Part shown: one piece after another, positions 1 through 10,900 of the stretch
Numbering within the stretch: position 1 is the stretch's first letter
Layout of the letters: every line of letters begins with the position of its first letter
Made by a program: the position numbers and the translations under genes
NCBI GenBank assembly: GCA_035610365.1
Contig: CM069433.1
Span: 178,638,882 to 178,702,881, forward strand
DNA from: Aquatica leii
Lineage: Eukaryota; Arthropoda; Insecta; Coleoptera; Lampyridae
Reading direction: 5' to 3'
Length of the DNA: 64,000 bases
Notes under the pieces: model-generated
What the model saw: only the letters and a program-made list of their open reading frames with translations
Told to the model about the DNA's origin: nothing
The model's database searches: none

Positions 1-1037
1 TACGGTTTTTATGTTTAAAAATCGGTAATCACCGCAGATTCGCCATGAAGCATCTTTTTTTCTTGCGGCATGGATTGGGCTAGACCGTGGTGACTTGGAT
101 AGCCGGACGATTCCTTTTTTCATCAAGTATTCAAATTCTGCTTTGACTACAAACAGCTTCTCTGTGGATAGTTGACGCGCTTTAGTATACACTGGCGGTC
201 CGTATGTTGAGATAAAATGTGTTGCCTTTTGAGTTGGTTTAAGTACGTTATGAATCGGGTTGGTGATATTCGGAATTTCGCCAATCAGTAATGCGTATGG
301 TTCGGGAGGTCGCTGTTCTCTGATTGATAAAATAGAATGATTGATTACAGTACCATTGGCCTCAAGTTGAGTACATCTGTCGATAAGTTTTCTACCTTTG
401 ACATCGACGAGTAAGTTGTGGTAATTAAGAAAATCTGCTCCTATAATTGCATCAGAAACATCGGCTACGATGAAGTTCCAGATGAATTCACGCCGTAGGT
501 TAAGTGAAAGACTTAAGACGTTGTTTGCCATATGTATGGATTATTGAGCTGCGTGACTGTTGAACGATTGGTATTTGGAATCACGCTGAGTTGTGCGCCA
601 GTGTCAATTATGAAGGTCCAACCACTAGTATTATCGTAGATTGATAAACGGTTTTCGCTAATTGAGGTACTGGTTGTATGCATAGGCTGAAGTGTGTTCC
701 GTTGGGAACGATGTGGATTGCTGAATCACCAGTGTTGACTTAGACAGATTGTTGGCTGGTGATAGTTTTTTGGATCCATTTTGCGTGCTTCTATCTATTG
801 GTTGTATAGTTTGCAATTAGGGAAACAACGCTTATTTTTATGTCGCCCCTTTCCGTACTTCATGTGGTAGCGAAATTTTTGATAGGATGGCGTAGTATCA
901 CGTTTGTGTCCTGCTGGCTGACTATACGACTCAGAACAACTTCGGCGGTGGCCGTTGTGGTTTCGGTTTGGTGAGCGATGGTAGTACTGAGTTTTTAGTT
1001 TTTCCAGTTCCCTCGTCAGATCATCAAGTTTTGACAT
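1..1037 (-). pseudogene. Ty3/Gypsy gag-protease-RT remnant, cut by the window edge
   Basis: Read on the minus strand from 1037 leftward. An 80-residue gag tail (1037-795) ends in a degenerate Cys/His stretch (FRYHMKYGKG...CFPNC) like the zinc-binding motif of insect Gypsy gags. From about 660 to 1 there is an open frame with the aspartic protease signature FIIDTGAQLSVIP, then a protease tail (AIIGADFLNYHNLL), then the start of reverse transcriptase (KKDASWRICGDYRFLN). These are standard Ty3/Gypsy Pol motifs in standard order. The gag and protease parts are separated by stops, so the copy is broken. The rest of RT lies outside the window. At about 1040 it abuts an unrelated Gypsy fragment of opposite orientation. 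Confidence 0.85.
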
Positions 1038-1044
1038 TACCGAA

Positions 1045-2672
1045 TTGTTATTGGATATTGCATTGACAAATACATTAGAAGAGCATGATCAAGTGCTTAG
1101 TAATGCTGTAGAAAGGGCAAGAGAAAAAGGAGTAAAATTTAGTAAAGATAAGCTCCAATTCAGAAAAACTGAATTAAAATATTTGGGACACATATTTAAT
1201 GAAGATGGTTTGCGAGTAGACGATGAAAGAATGAAAGCGATAAACGAGTTAAAACCACCCAAATCTAAAAAAGCTTTACAAAAATTGTAAGGTGTGGTCA
1301 ATTATGCCAGAAGATTTATTCCTAAACTAGGAGAAATGTCAAGTATATTGTGTTCCTTACTTAAAAAAATATATATAATTTCAGTGGTTAGATGTGCATG
1401 ACAAAGCCTTACAAGTAATAAAAAATGAAATTAACAAACATGCTACTTTAGTAAACTTTGATGACAAAAAAGAAATAACAATTCACACAGACGCGTCTCA
1501 AAATGGGATTGGTTGTTGTCTGTTACAAAAAGGTAGACCTGTAGCGTACGCGTCTAGGAGGTTTAAATGAAACTGAAAAAAGATACGCGATAATAGAAAA
1601 AGAATTATTGGCTATCTGGTATGCTACACAAAAATTTCACAACTTAGTATATGGTCGCCAGATTAAAATAATAACAGATCATAAGCCAAACGTAAGTATA
1701 ATGGATAAACAAATTTGTCATGTACATTCACCACGAATACAAAGACTAAGACTTAAATTGCTGAAGTACGACATAAAAGTGGAATACTTACCAGGTAAAT
1801 ATTTGTATGTGGCAGATTATCTATCTATAAACGGTACATTCGGTGGAAAAACATTTGAGGATCAGTGAAAGAAGAAGGGACGAGTTCAAAAATAACACCC
1901 TAAAAGATGGGATTCTAAAACAAGTATTAGATTACACTATGAACGCCTGAGTAAACAAAAACTATGAAGAAGTGCACGCCTGATTGCACGAAACGTCACC
2001 ATAATAAAATCTTAATTGGTTTAATATGCCCCTCCTAGTGAAGAATATTCTACAATCTAGTCATTAATTCAATATTAAAGGAGGACTACAGTACTTGAAA
2101 AACTATGAAGACAAGTTTAAAGTTTTTTATTAAAATCAAAGTGAAATCAGTACCGCTAATGGACTAGTATTTTACAATGATAGAATTGTTGTACCTAAGT
2201 CTCTGAAGCAGGATATGCTAAGAATACTACATGAGGGACACTTTGGCATTAATCGTACAACAGATAGAGAGCAGCAAATGTTATTCTGGCCGGGAATGTG
2301 TGCGGACATAAAAAATATGATACTAAGTTGTGCGACTTGTGAAAAATATAGATACTGCAATACTAAAGACCCTCTAATACAACATTAAATACCAGACTTA
2401 TCTTTTTAGAAAATAGCATCAGATATTCTGGAGTATAAAAATAAACCGTACTTAGTCATTGCAGATTATTTAACAAAGTGGCTTGAAGTTATACCTTTAA
2501 AATCTAAACAAAGTTCTGATGTGATCCAAGCATTTAAACAAGTTTTTGCTACACACGGTACACCCGATGTGGTCATCAGATAAGCAGTCCAAGATACCCC
2601 AATTCAAATGGACTTGCAGAGAGGTTTGTTCAAACAGCAAAAAACATACTACGCAAAGCTGGTGATCTCAAT
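1045..2672 (+). pseudogene. Ty3/Gypsy pol remnant (RT thumb, RNase H, integrase)
   Basis: Plus-strand pieces in several frames. First is the end of RT/connection (LQFRKTELKYLGHIF, then VNYARRFIPKL). Next is RNase H (TIHTDASQNGIG, EKELLAIWYATQKF, ITDHKP and a YLPGKYLYVADYLS tail), then an integrase zinc-finger region (HFGINRTT...CATCEKY), the first catalytic region (LVIADYLTKWLEV) and the distal motif (SPRYPNSNGLAERFVQTAKN). Stops and frameshifts occur throughout. The stretch that should carry the second integrase Asp is deleted at about 2580, and the N-terminal half of RT is missing. It is a decayed copy from a different Gypsy lineage than the macro-Gypsy elements further right. A PLE-tail-like stretch may interrupt it at 1930-2080. 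Confidence 0.85.
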
Positions 2673-2689
2673 GTTAAGATAAAATTTGT

Positions 2690-3800
2690 ATCCAAAAATA
2701 AAAACTCACGTTTCGAGTTGGATTTAATTTCGAAGTGTTGTGTGAAAATCCTGTCTTCGCTTTTGTGCGGATTTCAATTAAATTGAGAAATAATTCTTCC
2801 GACGGTATTCTATTGTTTGGGGGTTCCACCGAGCTTGTATTCGACTACAGAACACCTGGACCGACCGGAGTTCAATCTAAAGTCGTAGCTTTCTGAAACC
2901 ACTGTGGCCCGCAGTTCACCTGGAGTAAACAACCTAGCAAAGGTATTTATCGAAATTGTTATTACCGTGTAGTGAACCGCGATTGATATGAAGTAAAAGC
3001 TTTGATTTGAGTCGATTGAATTACGGCTAACGTTAAAAATTTCAAGAAACACTTGAAGGTGTTTGCGTGAAGTTCGATTTAATTAATTAATTTTGTTTTG
3101 TGTATGTAAAAGTAAATCTCATTCATACATAAAAGATAATGTAACATATAATTTGTTTGAACGTTTAGTTCGAAGCAAAGTTTCGGACGGATATTTTATA
3201 ACTTGTGTATTTTTATTATTTTTTTTTTATTTGTTTACAAATTAAGTATGCGGTCAAGGCCTTGAAGTTTATTTTTATTGTGTTGTATTAAAAAACGAGT
3301 TAACCCTATTTTTTTTTTGTATTATTTTTCTTTTATATATTAATTTTGTATTCAGATTGTTCATTTTTTTTTTGTTTTGTCTTGCTTATTATTATTTCAT
3401 TGATTTTCTTTTATTCAAATTTGTTTGATATTCATTATTTTTTTTTAATATTCAGTCAATAAATGTTAAATTGTTAAACTGTAAAGAGCTTTTATTCATT
3501 CAGCTGCCGCGTACGTAATTTTTGTTTTAAGTGTATTTCAGAATAGTTACAACTCAAGGTAAGTTCCGGGGTTGTAACCAACCAGATGAGCTTTCGGGTT
3601 ATCAGGGGTCCGGAAGCTACGATCATCGTGACCTTGATTGGCGCCCTTACCGATTTTTGAGTCTTTTACCGTTTTAGTTCGATTTTATGTCAATCTCGCT
3701 TCCAAGTTATCACGGAATTTTAAAATATAACCCACCCCGTCACCACTGAGCAACCGGCACAACATCGTTTATGTTACCTCATTTCAGGCAGTGACTTTGT
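2690..3800. other. No gene seen; possible LTR
   Basis: AT-rich sequence without a credible reading frame. It contains long T-rich runs (3210-3450), an AATAAA at about 3459 and a GT-rich stretch, followed by ordinary-complexity sequence up to the Penelope fragment. This pattern would fit a solo or terminal LTR with its polyadenylation signal, but I could not find matching termini or a target-site duplication. Confidence 0.25.
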
Positions 3801-3807
3801 TTTAACT

Positions 3808-5305
3808 TTGGCATGTAACAACTTAGCCAAAAATCTATTTAACAAAAGACGCATTGACCTAATTACTTACAAAAAAATAGTCACTTACACAAGTATACCA
3901 CCCAAATTTTATGGATTAATTAAAACGCATAAAGACGATAGTCCTGTTAGACCCATTGTGTCGTGCATAGGTCCTCCTAGTTACCATTTATCTAAATTTA
4001 TTTCGAACATCATTAACAACATTTCATATTTGTTCAATTATAATATATCTAATTCACACGAATTTGTTGAAAAAACTAAAAACATTACAATTCCACCTAA
4101 TTATCACATAGTGTCATTCGATATTACATCTTTTTTCACCAACATCACCAAAGAGCTAGTTTTAAAGTTAATCCATAAATACTGGAAAGAACTCAAAAGT
4201 CATACTCTACTTTTGAATTTATTGACATTATCAAATTTCTTTTTGATTCCAGTTTTTTCTCATTTAAGAACGAAATTTATATACAAAAATTTGGCACTGC
4301 AATGGGCAACCCGGCATCTCCAGCCTTAGCTAGCTTAGTCATGCATGATTTATTGCAGTTTGTACTTGACAAACTTACTTTTCAACCTACATTGTTGTTT
4401 TGTTACGTGGATGATGTCATCAGTTGCATACCTGAGAACGAAATTCTCAACACGTTAAACATCTTTAATAGCTATGATCCACATCTAAGTTTTACCCACG
4501 AAGTCGAAATTAATGGCTCTCTTCCATTTTTAGATATTAGGTTAATTAAACAGAACAATTCTATACTAACAGACTGGTACACGAAACCGATAGCATCCAA
4601 TCGTACCATTAATTATTTTTCAAAACATGCACACCATCAAAAAATTAACATAATCAAATCTATGAAAAACAAAATCATTAGTTTAAGTAGTTCACAATTT
4701 CACACTAAAAACCTTAACATCTTAAAAAATAACAATTATCCCAAGAATCTAATAAATAAAATATTATTCCATACGAACAACAGCAATAGCTTGCCTTCAC
4801 CATCAACCCAAACTAACACTACTTTTAATTGTGAGTATACTAAAATCATAAACGTTCCGGGGTTAACTAAAAAACTAATTCCGATTTTAAAAAATACTAA
4901 TTTGAAAATAGCGACCTACAATAACAACACTATTTACAACACCATTTATTCTAAAACGAAAGACAAAACTAAGTTATATGACAAACACAATGTTATATAC
5001 AGAATCGAGTGCATGGGATGCAACAAATGTTACATAGGGCAAACAAAACAAAAAACTATCAATCAGATTAAAAATCATCAATATGATTGCAAAAACAAAA
5101 AAGCAGAATCGGCTCTTGCTTTGCATCATATTGATACAATTTCGATTTTTGTAACCCTATCATCTTAGATGTGGAACCCAAATATAATAAGAGATGGATA
5201 TCTGAGATGATTTTTATCACAAAACATAACAACAACTTAAATTTTAATACAGATACTAACAATCTTAGTACTGTTTATAATAACTTAATCAATAAAATGT
5301 CATGA
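3808..5305 (+). pseudogene. Penelope-like element RT and GIY-YIG nuclease, frameshifted
   Basis: The N-terminal part has Penelope RT motifs: KFYGLIKTHKDDSPVRPIVS, motif A (HIVSFDITSFFTNI), motif B (FGTAMGNPASPALAS), motif C (CYVDD) and INGSLPFLDIRL. The C-terminal part is a GIY-YIG-type nuclease with YRIECMGCNKCYIGQT. PLEs normally join exactly these two domains in one ORF. Here the frame changes near 4200 and again near 5145, and the N-terminal region before RT is missing. The copy is therefore a 5'-truncated, inactive relic. It is a different family from the intact PLE at 31.3-34.9 kb: the protein is rich in Asn and Lys and the coding DNA more AT-rich. The 3' flank carries a hammerhead-like motif. 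Confidence 0.9.
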
Positions 5306-5651
5306 CTTCGACTTTTATCTATTACCTTTCAGTGCCAACATTTTTGGTTAGTTTGTTTTTGGTCTTTGCGATGTTTGTGAGTTGTTCCAACTATTGTTTG
5401 TTTTTTAAATCAATTATAATTTATGTTTAGTGTTATTTATTATTATTTGTAACATTGACTGTGTTTGGCGAATTTATCGCTACTTGTTTTGAAAGTTTTT
5501 TGTAAGTAGTTTTTTATGTTTTTCTTACATCACAGTTTTTTTTTATTCATCCTAAAAGATAATAACAATTGTATAGTATTAGCTTTAAGTATTGTTTAAA
5601 TTTACCTTTGTTGTATATGTTGTATTAATTTGTTGTTTTATCAAATACAGT

Positions 5652-5690
5652 GGCCTGAGGAAGTGGACACTTGTTCCACGAAACGTCGCC
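5652..5690 (+). ncRNA. Hammerhead-like ribozyme motif of the PLE tail
   Basis: Core order is GGC (stem I), CTGAGGA, A, GTGGA-loop-TCCAC (a perfect 5-bp stem II), GAAA, CGT, C (cleavage position), GCC (stem I return). Stem III would be only the self-complementary ACGT, as in PLE hammerheads thought to work as dimers. The core reads CTGAGGA rather than CTGATGA and has one extra A before stem II, so catalytic ability is doubtful. It lies about 350 bp after the PLE stop codon, where PLE terminal repeats carry this ribozyme. Confidence 0.65.
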
Positions 5691-5769
5691 TTCAAAAATT
5701 ACATAAAGTAGTGTAATCGATCGCCCTCTCCTACTTTGAAGGATTTAATCACCATTAATCTTCTTAGGA

Positions 5770-6035
5770 GGTTCAATTTTTATCTTTAGAAATATTATCT
5801 ATTGCCGTCAATGTAACTTGGGTATGACTAATCGTTATCGAGTATGATAAATAGAAATAAATATGATCCAAAAGGCCGTATTAGAATGAGATAGATATAG
5901 AAATTTAATTCGTACATGCAAATAGAAAATAGATATTTGAACAAAAGTAAACTGTTCAACCTGGCGTGCATCAGTAAAATCTCTAAAAGGTAAATTGAAC
6001 GTCACGTCATAAAGAGCAAAACATTAGAGAATCTG
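5770..6035. other. No feature seen between PLE tail and P-like remnant
   Basis: AT-rich sequence with no reading frame or repeat that I could recognise. It may include the end of the PLE and the unrecognised terminus of the P-like element. Confidence 0.3.
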
Positions 6036-6675
6036 TTGAAATACATTAATCCAACTACTTACAATTTTATTTTATCTCAAATTCGAACCCAAAAAGTAGC
6101 AGCGCAAGGACGTCGTTATACTATAGGAGAGATAATCCTAGCATTAAGTTTTTATAGAGCCAATAGGAAAGGATTTAAGTTATTAAGCAAAATATTTGCT
6201 TTACCGTCTGTGAAAACATTAACAAATTTGTTAAATAAATTACCATTTTGCCCTGGCCTTAATCAGAGTATTTTAGAGACATTGAAGGAAACTGTTATAC
6301 AAATGACTCCACAGGAACCGAATTGTATACTTCTTTTTGACGAAATGTCAATCTCTGCGGAGTTACAATACAATAAAAAGTTAGACGTAATTGATGGACT
6401 ACAGGATTTCGGCAATGCAAGATATGCTACAATAGCAGACAATGCAACTCTTAGTTCAAAGTGGGGTAAGGTTATTTTACTTTTTTTTCTTGCAACATAA
6501 TTGTCAATATATTGTAGATCTACCACGTCAATTGGGAAAAAATACGGGTCAAACAGCTCAATTAATACTTTTTCTGGATGAGCTTTTTGATAGTTTTAAT
6601 GAAAGTTTTAAAAAAGCTCCTAAAAACCACTTAGTGTGTGTAGTTAATAAATATACAAAACATTTAACATATTGA
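6036..6675 (+). pseudogene. P-element/THAP9-like transposase remnant
   Basis: A 154-residue open stretch carries the hallmark of the P/THAP9 RNase-H-like catalytic domain: CILLFDEMSISAELQYNKKLDVIDG, whose Asp is the first catalytic residue of the family. Before it lies the segment that usually joins the THAP and coiled-coil region to the catalytic core (YTIGEIILALSFYRANRKG, LPSVKTLTNLLNKL). The frame breaks at about 6470. A second short frame resumes with TGQTAQLILFLDELFDSFNES, resembling the region after the GTP-binding-like insertion. The THAP zinc finger, most of the middle and the C-terminus are absent. It is a decayed transposon rather than a domesticated gene, as far as this fragment shows. 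Confidence 0.75.
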
Positions 6676-7131
6676 ATTTAAATTTACCTCTTAATTACAA
6701 ATTAAAACACTAGCGCCAAGTCTCTGATCCACAAGCTATTAAATAATTTTTAACCGTGGTCATACGAGTTTCTTTTCTAATGCAATAACGTTTTGTATTT
6801 GAGTTAAATTAAATAAATAATAATTAACGATTATTATTAAATAAATATAAATATGAACAACTTCCAGTCCCGTAAAGTTTATTGCCCGTTTTCGTTTTGT
6901 TTTAGGATTGCTGTCAGTTTCTTCCATTATCTGAAGAAAAATACATTAATTATAAACTATAACAATACATTCATCAGCACTTACAGTCTTGATTTGATAA
7001 TGAATTCAATTCTCAGTTTATTTGCTTGCATCACTAAACCTATAACTGCTATAACTTCATTAAAATTTTGAAAAGACACGTACAAATTCAACTATGGATA
7101 TTTATAAATAGTGTTTATTTATTAATATTTT
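6676..7131. other. No feature seen
   Basis: AT-rich sequence with only short chance reading frames. It ends at the CTAT target duplication of the macro-Gypsy insertion. Confidence 0.3.
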
Positions 7132-7135
7132 CTAT

Positions 7136-7576
7136 TGAAACGTTCGAGAAGTTATTTGCAAATGCAAGAGCCTTCTAGAAGCTGTTATCCATCTTCTAGA
7201 AGATATACCGAAAAATAAGAAACACTCGAGAAGGATTTCCTTATGAGTATACATATATACCGACGAAACAAATCGTAGGGCAGTTATTTCCGTAATGCGA
7301 AGCCTGCAGTGTTAAGAACATTATTCAAGTTGAAATAAATAAGTCGTTAGCACGTGTGTCTAGATAAATATACCTAGAATAATCTTGTACGTGATTTTAG
7401 TGTAATTAATTGTGTGAAGCTATCCACGGACTTTATCTTATCTTAATTAGTGTAGGTGTTTTTATTAAATATTATTAGATTTTATTAGTTCGGTTAATTT
7501 ACAAGTGTACATATTTCTAGTATAAGTAAACATATTTTTAGTCGTTTAAATAATAACAATAAACAAAATCGGAACA
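7136..7576 (+). repeat. 5' LTR of macro-Gypsy copy 1
   Basis: Starts TGAAACGTTCGAG, ends ...GGAACA, and is directly followed by GTGGTGTCAGAAGTGGGAT, a plausible tRNA primer-binding site. It matches the LTRs at 24539-25012, 30840-31280 and 62821-63268 in reverse orientation, including the shared segment with paired TTCTAGAAG motifs. The last about 30 bp differ from the other LTRs, which end AATAAATACGTAACA. Confidence 0.85.
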
Positions 7577-7912
7577 GTGGTGTCAGAAGTGGGATATCGT
7601 TCGCGAATTTTAGTGTAAATATCATTAAGAAATATCGCTCCCGTAATAAAAACATTGATTGCGTAAATAACTGTTAAGTTCGCGATACGCGTGATTATTT
7701 ATAAAGTGTAATCATAGCTAAATTCGTTAATATAGTGTTTATTAAACTTTTTCTTTTTACAAGTGCGTGATCGCGATATTAATTAAATTCGTTTCCGTAC
7801 ACTAGTGGTTTAATATTAACAAGTGGATCGTTATTAAAATTCTGTGTTATACAAAAACTGCATTTTAAAAAGTAGTGTATTTAAACTTTATATTCGTGTT
7901 ATATTTAAATTT

Positions 7913-10900
7913 ATGCCGGTGACGCGTTTGCAAGCAGTTAAAATGGATTCAAAAATACTTGAAATTCTCGAATCGATGAATAGAAAAATGGGCGAAAATT
8001 CACAGAAAATTGAAAAAAAACTGTCGGAAAATTCCAAAAAAATGTAAGAAAAACTCTCCGATCATTCTTAGAAAATGGAGGAAAGTTCTAGAAGTTTAAA
8101 AGAAGAAATACGAACAAGCATAGAAAATCAAATCAAAATTGTTCAAGAGGAAACTCAAGCAGACATGTTAAATTTAAGAGAAGAAATATGCGAAGTTCTG
8201 GAAAACGGAAAACAATCTATGAATGAGAAAATAAAAGCAATAAAAGACAAATTAGAAGACAGAATGAAACTGCTTGAAGAAAGAATAAACCAAATAAATT
8301 ACCATGGTGAAGAAAGTGTCACGAGTGAAGATTTAATAATGGGCCGCCGGTATGAAAGCACTCACAAGTTTAGGGTTGTACCGCCAAATTTTGATGGTAA
8401 AGTTCCATGGTCAACCTACCACAAGCAGTTTGAAGCCGCAGCTACAGCTAATGGTTGGAGCAACAAGCAGAAAGCGACGTCTTTAATAGTGTCCTTACGT
8501 GGAGAAGCGCTTGGAATTTTACAAACTGTTCCGGACTACCTGCAAGAAAATTACGAACTCTTAATTTCACGATTAGAAATGAGATATGGAGATGTCCATC
8601 TTCAACAAGTTTATCAAGCTCAAATTAAAAGTCGGGTTCAGAAAGCTGCCAAAAGTCTTCAAGAATTTGAGGATGACATCGCCAGACTAGCACGGCTCGT
8701 GTATCGTACAGCGCGAGATACCTTCTTGTAGCAGTTAACTATTCAAACCTTTGTGGACGGCCTCTGAGACAACGAAACGCAGCAGACTCTCTGGTTAGCT
8801 CGACCGAAGACATTGGATGACGCTTTGGTGCATGCTTTGGAGTTTGAAGCAGCAAAACAAGCATCGCAACGAGATGGTCATAGACTCTGCTGTGCTGCAG
8901 AAGTACCCGCGCAGACACTGGAAAGCATCGAGGAGATAGCGCGACGTATACTTCGGGAAAGAGGAATGACAACTTTGAACTGCGACGAAATAGGCCATGT
9001 ACGACGGCATCGTACTAAACCTAAGAAGAGGACAAGAAGAGCGCTCGAAAATTTGGAACGAGTCGAGCAAAAGAGACAAAAAGTAATCTCATCTAGTCAG
9101 ACTCCGGAGATTACAATTCAAATGGCATCGCCTAGGGAGCAATTGCATAGCATTTATCTCGATGGCAAGATCAATGGGAGAAGCGTCCAGTTACTGGTTG
9201 ACACGGGAGCGACGAAGACCATCATTCGTCCTGACATCTTATTGGAAAACGAGAAGACATCACCAGTAACAGTACGACTTCGAACGGCGACGGGCTTAGA
9301 AATACCTACTCACGGACATGTCAAAGTAACCATTGGTTTGGGATATGGAGTACTCGACCATCAAGTACTGGTAACCGACATCACGGAAGAAGTTATCCTG
9401 GGAATGGACGTGATAAAAAAGTATGGGTTCCATTTGGATATGAAGAACGATGTCCTGAAGATCGACAATGAAGAAATTCCTTTTCATTTGTCAGAGAAGG
9501 CAGCTGTGCGAGTCTTATTGAGTGAAGACGTGACTCTGCCTGCAAAGACTGAAAGTGTGGTGATGGCACGCCTGGATGGAAGTCTCCAGGAAGGCTACAT
9601 ACGCGCGATTGAACCAATGGAAGGCGGCTTAGTTGAAAAGGGACTACTCGTTGGCAGAACTTTAGTACGAGTAAAGAAGACGATGCCAGTAAGGATCTTA
9701 AACATCAACTTAGATCCTGTAACGTTGAACAAGAAGATCGTGGTAGACCAATGCACGCCAGTATCACAAATTGTGAGATGCGTGAAGTCGAACGAAGATA
9801 CGTCGCCGAAGAAGTGTCCACAACATCTATTGGACATTCTTACCACCAAATGCCAAAACCTCAGCCAAGACCAGCTGGCTAAAGTTAAAGTGTTGATCCA
9901 AGAATACCAAGATGTGTTCGCGCTGGAGAGTGGCTCGAAAGGAAGAACTAACGTGTTGAAACATAAAATTAATACCGGAGACGCTCGGCCGATACGACAA
10001 CATCTACGCAGACTTCCTTTAGCGAAAAGAGAAGAAGCCGAAGAAATAATTACGGATATGGAGAGAGAAGGCGTGATTGAACCTTCAAGTAGCCCATGGG
10101 CATCCCCAGTGGTACTCGTAAAGAAGAAGGATGGATCAACGAGGTTTTGCGTAGACTACAGGCAAATAAACGACGTGACTAAAAAGGACAGCTACCCTTT
10201 ACCCAGAATTAAGAATACGCTAAACACTCTGTCAGGATCCCAGTGGTTTTCTACGTTAGATTTAAAGAGTGGATACTGGCAGGTAGAATTAGAACCCAAA
10301 GATCGCGAAGAAACAGCTTTTACGATCGGAGCTGGTTTGTGGCAGTTCACTGTAATGCCCTTCGGCCTGTGTAACGCTCCTGCAACGTTCGAGCGTTTGA
10401 TAAAGACCATCTTGCGCGGATTGTCTTGGAAGGCGTGCTTGGTTTACCTGGACGACGTGATCGTGGTTGGAAGGTCGTTTGAAGAACGCTTGAACAACTT
10501 GAAGGAAGTGTTTCAGCGATTACGTGGGGATAACCTCAAACTGAACTCAAAGAAGTGCCACGTATTCAAGAAGGAAGTGTAAAACCTTGGCCACATCGTA
10601 TCTAGAGATGGAGTAAGGACTAACCCAGACAAAATCCAAGCAGTGCAAGCATGGCCAAGACCAATCGACAAACATCAGGTCCGAAGTTTCCTTGGGTTGT
10701 GCACTTATTATAGAAAATTTGTCCCCGGATTTGCCAATATTGCCAAACCATTGACAAAATTAACCGAAGAAAAAGCAGAATTTAGATGGAATGAAGACTG
10801 CGAAAATTCTTTTAATCAACTAAAACAGACCGTAGTCACTTCGCCGATTTTGAGTTATCCAAGAGAAGATGGAAAATTTGTTTTGGATACCGACGCAAGC

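Noticed and set aside
8739..9849. Several minus-strand reading frames of 60-95 codons opposite the macro-Gypsy pol
   Set aside because: They are antisense shadows of the conserved pol frame. They recur at the mirrored positions of copy 2 and have no independent motif.
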